Source of the DNA: Pseudomonas gessardii
GTDB lineage: Bacteria > Pseudomonadota > Gammaproteobacteria > Pseudomonadales > Pseudomonadaceae
Assembly (NCBI RefSeq): GCF_001983165.1
Contig: NZ_MNPU01000002.1
Span: 1 to 64,000, forward strand
Length of the DNA stretch: 64,000 nucleotides
Direction of reading: 5' to 3'
In this document: positions 41,466-48,971 of the stretch, one piece after another
Layout of the letters: each line of letters begins with the position of its first letter
Numbering within the stretch: the stretch's first letter is position 1
Translations under genes and position numbers: made by a program
Notes under the pieces: generated by a model
What the model was told of the DNA's origin: nothing
The model's database searches: none
The model's input: the letters and a program-made list of their open reading frames with translations, nothing else

Positions 41466-42458
41466 TCATCCTCCAACGATCAGTGGGCTGGTTTGCAGCA
41501 GGCGTCGCACCATTGCGCTCAACCCGGGCGGGGAAAGCAGGGTGACCTCGAACTTCGGCCCGCACACTTTCAGGTTCAGGGGCAGGCGCGGGGGATAGCT
41601 GGGGGCCTGCAGGGTGCGCAGGCGGAATTGCAGGTGATGACGCTCCTTGACCGTGGGCTCCAGCACCAGGCTGGACAACGGATGGAAGTCCGCATCCAGC
41701 ACCGTGACCCGGTGGCTGGTGTTGACTTCGCCGACCACATGCAGGCGTTCGTCGAGGGCAAACGCCCCAAGGTAATGGCTGGCGTCTGCCTCGTCGTTTT
41801 TCTGCAACTGGATCTGGTTGACCACCTTGACCTTGGTTCCTGCGGGCACATCCTGGGTAATGACACAGGAGGGGCTGATAAACACGTTGTCGCCAATCAG
41901 CACATAGCCCAGCACCCTGGCGCCCGCGCCGACCTCCACGTTGTTGCCCAGCCGTGGGTGGCGCTTGCCGTCCGGGTTGTTGGCGATGCCCCGGGCGCCG
42001 AGGGTCACACCACACAGGATGTAGCAGTCATTGCCGATCTCGCAGGTTTCGCCGATCACCGTGCCGAAGCCATGATCCAGGACAAAGCGCCGGCCAATGC
42101 GGGCGGCCGGGTGGATTTCGGCGCCGGACAGGATCTTGCCCTGGTTGCTCAAGGTCAGCGCGATGGCGCAGAACTGGCCGTGGAGCGGGTCGGAAAAATG
42201 CCATACCCGATGCGCCAGCCGGTAATACAGCACGGCCTTGAATGAGGCATAGGACTCCAGGATCAGCTCGCCCCGGCCCCTGGACGCCGGATCGCGCCAG
42301 GCATAGGCGATCAGGTCCTCGGCCACTTCCTGCGCCGCCGGCTGGATCAGCGCCGCCAGGTGTGGCTGCAACTGTGCCATCTGCGCCGGCGACAGGGTCT
42401 TGATGAGGTGGGTCAGCAACTCATCGTGCAGCTGTTGCATGTCGATAAAGCCTCCCAT
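41466..42458 (-). CDS. Serine O-acetyltransferase-like protein with left-handed beta helix
   Basis: A 330-residue acyltransferase. The helical N-terminal part and the hexapeptide-repeat core resemble serine acetyltransferases (EpsC/CysE). The key segments are IHPAARIGRRFVLDHGFGTVIGETCEIGNDCYILCGVTLGARG, with the catalytic His, and the following GNNVEVGAGARVLGYVLIGDN. A C-terminal domain of about 90 residues (after VVNQIQLQKND) is longer than the usual CysE tail and of unknown role. It should make O-acetylserine for the adjacent synthase. An alternative start at 42440 has a GGGAGG ten bases upstream. Confidence 0.82.
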   Translation of the reverse strand: MGGFIDMQQLHDELLTHLIKTLSPAQMAQLQPHLAALIQPAAQEVAEDLIAYAWRDPASRGRGELILESYASFKAVLYYRLAHRVWHFSDPLHGQFCAIALTLSNQGKILSGAEIHPAARIGRRFVLDHGFGTVIGETCEIGNDCYILCGVTLGARGIANNPDGKRHPRLGNNVEVGAGARVLGYVLIGDNVFISPSCVITQDVPAGTKVKVVNQIQLQKNDEADASHYLGAFALDERLHVVGEVNTSHRVTVLDADFHPLSSLVLEPTVKERHHLQFRLRTLQAPSYPPRLPLNLKVCGPKFEVTLLSPPGLSAMVRRLLQTSPLIVGG

Positions 42459-42481
42459 GGAAGGCACCCCCGTAATTGTCG

Positions 42482-43396
42482 TTATTCGAAACAGGGCAGA
42501 TAACTGTCGGCGCTGTCGTACACCATGGTCAGGACGACGGTGTCGGTGGGCAGTTCCGGTGCGAGCCTGGCGATGGCCACCATATTGGCGGCCGACGACA
42601 GCCCCAGGCTGATGGCATCGGTACGCATGATGCGTTTCATCATTTCCAGGCAATCGAGGCGCGAGACCTTGAGCATGCCGTCGAGCACGTCCAGGTTGAG
42701 AATGCTCGGGATCAGGCCGATGGACAGGCCCTGGATATGGTGGGGCGCATGGCGGTCGCTGAGCAGGTCGCATTCCTCGGGCTCCACCCCCATCACGCGG
42801 ATCCGTGGCCAGGCGGCCTTGAGGGTTTCACCGATCCCGGTGATATGGCCCCCGGTACCGATACCGCTGACAAAGTAGTCGACCTGGCGTTCGCCAAAGG
42901 CGCGGAGGATTTCCGGGGCGGTGGTATCGCGGTGGGTCTGGGGGTTGGCGCCGTTGCGCTGCTGGTTGAGCATGACGAAGCTGGGGTTCTCCAACTGCAG
43001 TTCCATGCACTTTTCGCCATGGGAGTTGTTGCCCAGGCGGCTGTCCGACAGCACCACCTTGGCGCCATACAGGCGCAGCAGCTTTTGCTTGTCGGGGCTG
43101 TAGTTGTCGGGAATCACCAGCACCACTTTGTAGCCCAGCACGTTGCCGGCCATGACCAGGCCGATGCCGGTGTTGCCACCGCTGGGTTCGATGATGGTTT
43201 GCCCCGAATCACGAATCAGGATGCCCCGGCGCTCGGCGTCGAGGATCATGCCCAGGGCGATTCGCGCCTTGTGGCTACCGCCCGGGTTCAGGGATTCAAG
43301 CTTGGCGAAGACCTCGATGCCGAGGTCTTCGGAGAATTGGGCCAGGCGCACGATGGGTGTCTGGCCAATGGCGTCGAGTATGGAGTTATGCAGCAT
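42482..43396 (-). CDS. Cysteine synthase-fold PLP enzyme, divergent
   Basis: A 304-residue fold-type II PLP enzyme. The PLP lysine is Lys43 in LNPGGSHKARIALGM, the phosphate loop is SGIGTGGHITG, and the substrate loop reads EPSGGNTGIGL. OAS sulfhydrylases usually have SVKDR and TSGNTG, so both signature loops are altered. It should take an activated serine and a sulfur or nitrogen nucleophile. In this operon the likely sulfur donor is the thiocarboxylated ubiquitin-like domain of the neighbouring fusion protein, as in the CysM/CysO pair of Mycobacterium; this is inferred from context. Confidence 0.85.
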   Translation of the reverse strand: MLHNSILDAIGQTPIVRLAQFSEDLGIEVFAKLESLNPGGSHKARIALGMILDAERRGILIRDSGQTIIEPSGGNTGIGLVMAGNVLGYKVVLVIPDNYSPDKQKLLRLYGAKVVLSDSRLGNNSHGEKCMELQLENPSFVMLNQQRNGANPQTHRDTTAPEILRAFGERQVDYFVSGIGTGGHITGIGETLKAAWPRIRVMGVEPEECDLLSDRHAPHHIQGLSIGLIPSILNLDVLDGMLKVSRLDCLEMMKRIMRTDAISLGLSSAANMVAIARLAPELPTDTVVLTMVYDSADSYLPCFE

Positions 43397-43422
43397 TGGA
43401 TAAGTCCCCCCAAGGCCTGTGA

Positions 43423-45285
43423 TCAGTACAAAGGCATGTCGGGCTCGACGTCGCGTACCCAGTGTTTCATGCCGCCTTCAAGCACCCGGGTGTTGGCAAA
43501 GCCTGCGGCCAGCAGGGTACTGGCGGCTTGCTCGGCGCGGATGCCGGCGTAGCAGATCAGGTAATGGGTGTGGTCGCGGCTGAGGGTGTCGAGTTGTTCG
43601 TCGAGCTGGGCCAGGGGGATATGGACCACGCCGGGCAGTTGGCATACCTCCAGCTCGCTGGCGTCGCGCACATCCAGCAGGATATCGGCGCTGCTGCGCT
43701 GTTCCAGCAACTGCTTGAGCACTTGGGGCTTGATGTAGTGCTCTGCGGCCAGGCTGGGGGCGCTGCGGATGGCATCGGCACACACGGTAGCCGCCGGCGG
43801 GTGTTCTTCACGCAGCTCGGAGCAGCACGGGCAGTCGGCGCGACGCTTGAAGCGGATTTCACTGAACTTCATGGCCAGGGCATCAAAGCGCATCAACCGG
43901 CCGGACAAGGATTCGCCCAGGCCGATCAGCAGCTTGATCGCCTCGGTGGCCTGGATCATCCCGATCACGCCGGGCAGTACGCCGATCACCCCGCCGGCAC
44001 TGCAATTGGGTGCCAGTTCCGCCGGTGGCGCGTGGGGGTACAGGCAGCGATAGCAGGGCCCGCCCTGATAATTGAACACGCTGATCTGGCCGTCGAAGCG
44101 GTAGATCGCGCCGTACACCAGCGGCTTGCCCAACTGCACGCAGGCATCATTGACGAGGTAGCGGGTCTCGAAGTTGTCGGTGCCGTCGATCACCAGATCG
44201 TAGGCGCCGACCAGCTCCAGGGCGTTGTCGGCATTCAGCGCGGTGTCGTAGGTGTTGATCTGGATATGCGCGTTGAGGTCCTGCAGCCGGCGCTTGGCGG
44301 ATTCGACCTTGGGCAGGCCCAGGGTGCTGTTGCCATGCACGACCTGGCGTTGCAGGTTGCTGCTTTCCACCACATCGAAGTCCACCAGCCCCAGGGTGCC
44401 GATGCCGGCAGCGGCCAGGTACAGGCTGATGGGCGAACCCAGGCCGCCGGTGCCAATGATCAGCACCCTGGCTTTCTTCAGGTTCAGTTGCCCTTCGCGG
44501 CCCACGCCGGGCAGGGTGATATGGCGCACATAGCGCTGTACTTCCTCATTGCTCAGGGGCTCGATGTCCATGCCGCCGGAGGTGGCGAGCAGCACTTCGA
44601 TTTTTGCTTTTTCGGGCAGCGGCTCGTCGGGGCCGATCAGCGCTTCCCCGGCCGTGAACAGGAAGTGTTCCTTGAGCTGGCCGTTGTTGTCGTGGAACAG
44701 GTGCGCCCGCAGTTGTGGGTAGCGGGTGCAGGTGTCTTCAATGACTTCGCGCAATGTCGATCCGGCACCCTCGAGGGTCGATTCTGGCAACTTGGCCACG
44801 CGGGCCAGGATGTCGGGGAAAGAGACAGCGTTCATGTACAACTCCGTTTGCAGGTCGTTGAAGGGGTTGAGGGCGAAGTGCGTGCCATCCCAGGCAAACA
44901 GCTTCGACCCAAGGGCCTTGCCCTGGCGGACATCCACCACCAGGTAGCTGACGGGGTAGATCGGTTCCCCCATGTAGAGGGCCTTGTCCTGATCCTCGTC
45001 GCTGAAATAGGCACCGACATCCGGGTGGGAGTGGTAGATCACCACCACCGGGTTGTCCGTGCGAAAGGCCTTGTTCATCAGCAGCGTGTCGGTCACCGAG
45101 AAGGTGTAGCCGTTGGCCGCGCTGCGTGGGTAGGCCTCGGGGTTCTTGCGGTGCAACTCGTTCTGGATATTGCTGCCCAGGTACACGCTGCCATCGGCGA
45201 ACACAAAGCCGCAGCACTCTTCGGGGTAGGTGCGGCTGGCGTGGGCGTAGATCTGTTCCAGGGCGGTTTGGCGGAGGACGTCCAT
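43423..45285 (-). CDS. JAB peptidase - ubiquitin-like - E1/ThiF - rhodanese fusion protein
   Basis: A 620-residue protein joins four domains. Residues 1-150 are a JAB/JAMM metallopeptidase: Glu22 or Glu23, His85 and His87 in YHSHPD, Ser95 and Asp98 (HxH-x7-S-x2-D). Residues about 153-238 look like a beta-grasp sulfur carrier (MoaD/CysO-like), ending in IEVLLATSGG with Gly237-Gly238. Residues about 240-490 are an E1/ThiF/MoeB adenylyltransferase (GTGGLG at 278-283, VIDGTDNFETRYLVND, zinc CxxC pairs CYRC and CPCC, and the Cys in NCSAGGVIGVLPG). Residues about 500-620 are a rhodanese with Cys578 in ICYAGIR. Together they can activate, thiolate and hydrolyse a protein-carried amino acid, as separate CysO, MoeZ and Mec proteins do in Mycobacterium. 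The ATG at 45285 follows GAGAGAA. Confidence 0.9.
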   Translation of the reverse strand: MDVLRQTALEQIYAHASRTYPEECCGFVFADGSVYLGSNIQNELHRKNPEAYPRSAANGYTFSVTDTLLMNKAFRTDNPVVVIYHSHPDVGAYFSDEDQDKALYMGEPIYPVSYLVVDVRQGKALGSKLFAWDGTHFALNPFNDLQTELYMNAVSFPDILARVAKLPESTLEGAGSTLREVIEDTCTRYPQLRAHLFHDNNGQLKEHFLFTAGEALIGPDEPLPEKAKIEVLLATSGGMDIEPLSNEEVQRYVRHITLPGVGREGQLNLKKARVLIIGTGGLGSPISLYLAAAGIGTLGLVDFDVVESSNLQRQVVHGNSTLGLPKVESAKRRLQDLNAHIQINTYDTALNADNALELVGAYDLVIDGTDNFETRYLVNDACVQLGKPLVYGAIYRFDGQISVFNYQGGPCYRCLYPHAPPAELAPNCSAGGVIGVLPGVIGMIQATEAIKLLIGLGESLSGRLMRFDALAMKFSEIRFKRRADCPCCSELREEHPPAATVCADAIRSAPSLAAEHYIKPQVLKQLLEQRSSADILLDVRDASELEVCQLPGVVHIPLAQLDEQLDTLSRDHTHYLICYAGIRAEQAASTLLAAGFANTRVLEGGMKHWVRDVEPDMPLY

Positions 45286-45311
45286 GTTTCTCTCGCGTGG
45301 TGGGGGAAAGG

Positions 45312-46262
45312 TCAATTGGGCTTGGCCAGTAGCTTTTCGATGGGCAACTTGGTGATGGCAAAGCCGGCCAGCAGGATCGCCGAGTACAGCATCAGGTCCC
45401 GGGACAGTTCCAGGCCTTCGTACCAGGCGCCGATGATCACGGCGAATACCGGGAAAATAATGAAGACGAACGACAGGATGATCGGGCTCAGGCGCTTGAG
45501 CAGCATGAAGTACACGATAAAACCACCGACCGAGGCCACCAGCCCCAGGTAGAACAGGGCGCTCCAGGAGCGCAGGGTGATGGCCTCGAAGGTCGGCGAT
45601 TCAAACCACAGCCCGGCGACGAACAGCATCAGCCCGGCAATCCCGATGGGCAGGGTGTTGTAGGTGATCACGCTGATGGCGCTGCCTTTTTGCTTGGTGA
45701 TGACATAGCACAAGGCATGCATGATCGCGGCGCTCAGAATGGCCAGGACGCCAAAGAACTCGGCATGGTCAAGGTGCAGGCCCTGGCTCTTGATGATCAT
45801 GTACAGGCTGGCGAAGCCGATGCCGATCCCCACCACTTGGGAGAAGTAGATGCGTTCGCGCAGGAACAGCGCCGAGAAGATCAGGATAAACACCGGCATG
45901 CAGCTGAACAGCAGGGCGGTGAGGCCGGACGAGACGTGCATCTCGCCGTAGTTGAGCAGGTAGTAAGGGATGCTGAAGTAGGAGAGGGTCACGAAGACGA
46001 AGAACCAGCGGCTTTCCCGGGGGAACAGGATAGGTTCGCGACGCACCAGGGCAAAACACAGGAACAGCGGAAAGGCGATCAAAAAGCGCAAGCCCGCCGA
46101 GGTCAATGGCGGCACGCTTTCCACCGCGATCTTGATCCCCAGCCAGGTAGTGCCCCAGCTCAGGCAGACAATCAGGAACATCACGCTGGTGATCAGACCT
46201 GCCAGCCATTGCTTGTGTGATTTGTTTTTTTCGGCATTTTCGAGAACGGCGGACATTGGCAT
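45312..46262 (-). CDS. EamA-family transporter (amino-acid/metabolite exporter)
   Basis: A 316-residue ten-helix drug/metabolite transporter with two EamA repeats (MFLIVCLSWGTTWLGIKIAVESVPP and, after a central loop, GVLAILSAAIMHALCYVITK). E. coli EamA exports cysteine and O-acetylserine, the compounds this operon should make, so export of the pathway product is the natural reading. It is the first gene of the five-gene operon, 26 bases before the fusion gene. The ATG at 46262 is used; another lies two codons inside. Confidence 0.87.
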   Translation of the reverse strand: MPMSAVLENAEKNKSHKQWLAGLITSVMFLIVCLSWGTTWLGIKIAVESVPPLTSAGLRFLIAFPLFLCFALVRREPILFPRESRWFFVFVTLSYFSIPYYLLNYGEMHVSSGLTALLFSCMPVFILIFSALFLRERIYFSQVVGIGIGFASLYMIIKSQGLHLDHAEFFGVLAILSAAIMHALCYVITKQKGSAISVITYNTLPIGIAGLMLFVAGLWFESPTFEAITLRSWSALFYLGLVASVGGFIVYFMLLKRLSPIILSFVFIIFPVFAVIIGAWYEGLELSRDLMLYSAILLAGFAITKLPIEKLLAKPN

Positions 46263-46286
46263 CGTTTATTGCTTCCCTGAGCCGGA

Positions 46287-46337
46287 ATTGAACTCTATAT
46301 TGAACTTGTAATTAGAGGTTTCACCCGGTGATTGAAC
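46287..46337. promoter_or_regulatory. Three ATTGAAC direct repeats in the divergent promoter
   Basis: ATTGAAC occurs at 46287-46293, 46299-46305 and 46331-46337 in the 99 bases between the EamA and MocR genes. MocR regulators commonly bind direct repeats, so these are likely the operator. Confidence 0.55.
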
Positions 46338-46361
46338 CCGTAAAGCACACTATTAGGGCGA

Positions 46362-47789
46362 ATGATGGCTGTCAAAACAAATATTGACATGGTGTCAATT
46401 ATGCGAGAGGGCCTGTCCAATGGGCAGGGCGTGAAGTACAAACGCCTGTCCGACGTCATGGAGCGGGGCATCCTCGAAGGCTTGATCGAACCGGGGCGCA
46501 AACTGCCGCCTCACCGGGTGCTTTCCGATAACTTGGGGGTGACCATCGGCACCATCAGCCGCGCCTACGGTGAACTGGAACGCCTGGGCCTGGTGGTGGC
46601 GCGGGTGGGTGACGGCACGTTCGTACGCAAGCGTGGGATGGAGCGCCAGCGCGATGAAGGCTTTCGCAATTTCAGCGAGGAGCCGCGCCAGTACTTCGAT
46701 ATGAGTCGCAATATGCATATCCCGGGGCAGGAGACCGCGTTCCTGGCCCAGGGCTTTGAAACCCTGGCCACCAATGCCAAGTTCCTGCAGGACATCAGTG
46801 CCTACACCCCGGACGCCGGTTTGCCCCGCTACCGCTCGGCGGGCGCGCAATGGTTGGTGCAGCGCGACTTTCATCCGATTCCCGAGCAGGTCATCTGTGT
46901 CAATGGCGGCCAGCATGGGTTGCTGTGCGCCTTGATGGCGTTGGTGCGCGCTGGCGATACGGTGGTGACCGAGCAGTTGACCTACCCTGGGCTGATTACT
47001 GCCGCACGGATGCTTGGCATCCGCCTGATCGGCCTGGAAATGGATGAGGAGGGCGTGTTGCCGGCGGCCCTGGAGGAAGTCTGCCGCAATCACCGGGTCT
47101 CGGCCCTGTATTGCACGCCAACCATCCAGAACCCGACGACGGCGGTCTTGTCGGTTGCCCGTCGCGAGGCGCTGGTCAGGGTCTGTCGTGAGCACAACCT
47201 GCTGATTTTGGAAGACGAGGCCCATGGTGTCCTGGTGGAAGACCGTCCGCCGCCCCTGAGTCATTTTGCCCCGGAGCGTACGATTCTGATCAGTAGCCTG
47301 AGCAAGGCGGTGTCGGCAGGCCTGCGGGTGGGGTATGTGCATGCGCCACCGGCGCTGGTCAGCCGTATTTCTGCGGCTTTGCGCTCAACCTGCTGGATGG
47401 CCACGCCGGTGACCCTGGAGTTGGCCACGCAATGGATTGAAAACGGTACGGCAGAGTATCTGTTGCATCAGCAGATCAGCGAAATCAGCCGCCGCAAGGC
47501 GTTGGTCGAAGACCTGCTGAGCGGCCTGGAATACCGTACGCACCCCAACAGCCCGCACTTCTGGATTGAAGTCCCGGAGCCTTGGCGGGCGTCGGAAATC
47601 GAGGCGGAACTCAAGCAGAACAATTACCTGATCGCCACCGCAGAAGCCTTTGCCGTGGGGCAGACGGCGGTGCCGCAGTTTATCCGGGCGAGTATCTGCA
47701 ATACGTCGGGGGATGATCAGTTGCTGAGGGCGGGGTTTGATGCGCTGGCCACGGCGCTGGGGCAGGGAGGGGGCCGGTTTCATCTATAA
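46362..47789 (+). CDS. MocR-family regulator of the adjacent sulfur operon
   Basis: A 475-residue regulator with an N-terminal GntR winged helix (MERGILEGLIEPGRKLPPHRVLSDNLGVTIGTISRAYGELERLGLV) and a large aminotransferase-like domain with the PLP lysine in ISSLSKAVSAGLRVGYVHAP. It is divergent from the eamA-led operon with only 99 bases between, which strongly suggests local control. Amino acids are typical effectors of this family; cysteine, serine or the pathway product are candidates. Two adjacent ATG codons (46362 and 46365) can serve as start. Confidence 0.88.
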   Translation: MMAVKTNIDMVSIMREGLSNGQGVKYKRLSDVMERGILEGLIEPGRKLPPHRVLSDNLGVTIGTISRAYGELERLGLVVARVGDGTFVRKRGMERQRDEGFRNFSEEPRQYFDMSRNMHIPGQETAFLAQGFETLATNAKFLQDISAYTPDAGLPRYRSAGAQWLVQRDFHPIPEQVICVNGGQHGLLCALMALVRAGDTVVTEQLTYPGLITAARMLGIRLIGLEMDEEGVLPAALEEVCRNHRVSALYCTPTIQNPTTAVLSVARREALVRVCREHNLLILEDEAHGVLVEDRPPPLSHFAPERTILISSLSKAVSAGLRVGYVHAPPALVSRISAALRSTCWMATPVTLELATQWIENGTAEYLLHQQISEISRRKALVEDLLSGLEYRTHPNSPHFWIEVPEPWRASEIEAELKQNNYLIATAEAFAVGQTAVPQFIRASICNTSGDDQLLRAGFDALATALGQGGGRFHL

Positions 47790-47864
47790 ACTGAGCAGGC
47801 TTGTTGCGGCAAACCCCAATGCCGTTCAGTCAAGCGAACGCAATGCTCAAGGCAGTGAACATCC

Positions 47865-47974
47865 CCTGTGGGAGCGGGCTTGTCGGATCGCCGCATCGCC
47901 GCGAAGACGTCGGCCCAGCAAACATTGATGTTTGACTGACCCACTGCTTTCGCGAGCAAGCCCGCTCCCACAGG
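47865..47974. repeat. REP doublet (REPIN)
   Basis: CCTGTGGGAGCGGGCTTG (47865-47882) and its exact complement (47957-47974) bound about 74 bases. The right copy ends directly at the ppsR stop codon, so the hairpin could end ppsR transcripts. Confidence 0.85.
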
Positions 47975-48793
47975 TTATTTGAAACGCCGCTCAACCCCCT
48001 TTTCCACGAGGATCTTCGCCGAAATCTCTTCCACCGAAAAATGGGTGGAGTTGATGTGCGCAATATTTTCCCGGCGGAACAGGTTTTCCACTTCCCGCAC
48101 CTCGAACTCGCACTGGGCATAGCTCGAATAGCGGCTGTTGGGCTTGCGTTCGTTACGGATCGCCGTCAGCCGGTCCGGGTCGATGGTCAGGCCGAACAGC
48201 TTGTGCTGATGGGTACGCAGCACCGCTGGCAGTTGCAGGCGCTCCATGTCGTCCTCGGTCAGCGGGTAGTTGGCCGCACGGATGCCGAATTGCATGGCCA
48301 TATACAGGCAGGTCGGGGTCTTGCCGCAGCGCGACACACCGACCAGGATCAGGTCGGCCTTGTCGTAGTAGTGGGTGCGGGCGCCGTCGTCGTTGTCCAG
48401 GGCGAAGTTGACCGCCTCGATCCGCTCCATGTAGTTGGAGTTATGGCCAATGGAATGGGACTTGCCCACGGAGTATGAGGAATGTTCACTCAGCTCTTGT
48501 TCCAGGGGCGCGAGGAAGGTCGAGAAGATGTCGATCATGAAACCATTGGAGGTCGCGAGGATCTCACGGATGTCCTGATTGACGATGGTGTCGAAAATGA
48601 TCGGGCGCACACCGTCTTTTTCGGCGGCCAGATTGATTTGTTGTACCATGGCCCGCGCTTTATCCACGTTATCGATATAAGGCCGGGTGAATTTGGCGAA
48701 GGTAATGCTTTCAAACTGTGCCAGCAGGCTCTGACCCAGGGTTTCGGCGGTAATGCCGGTGCCATCGGAGATAAAGAAAGCAGATCGTTTCAT
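47975..48793 (-). CDS. ppsR: PEP synthase regulatory protein (bifunctional kinase/pyrophosphorylase)
   Basis: A 272-residue DUF299 protein starting [27 protein letters not shown], with the P-loop-like [20 protein letters not shown]. It phosphorylates PEP synthase with ADP and removes the phosphate with Pi, switching gluconeogenic flux. It is divergent from its target ppsA, the standard arrangement. The ATG at 48793 is set by the conserved N-terminus. Confidence 0.94.
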   Translation of the reverse strand: MKRSAFFISDGTGITAETLGQSLLAQFESITFAKFTRPYIDNVDKARAMVQQINLAAEKDGVRPIIFDTIVNQDIREILATSNGFMIDIFSTFLAPLEQELSEHSSYSVGKSHSIGHNSNYMERIEAVNFALDNDDGARTHYYDKADLILVGVSRCGKTPTCLYMAMQFGIRAANYPLTEDDMERLQLPAVLRTHQHKLFGLTIDPDRLTAIRNERKPNSRYSSYAQCEFEVREVENLFRRENIAHINSTHFSVEEISAKILVEKGVERRFK

Positions 48794-48971
48794 TTGAGCC
48801 TTGGGCCTTAAGCTGATGACGAATCTTGGATATGATAGGCGCGATTTTGCCGTCCCACAGTGGGCCGCATTCTCACTTATTTTCCAGGTCCAGGCCACAA
48901 ACGCCGGTAAATGCTCCTATTGAGCCGCCGGCGCCCTGAGCTTTTCCAACACAGTTAGTGGAGAGATCACC

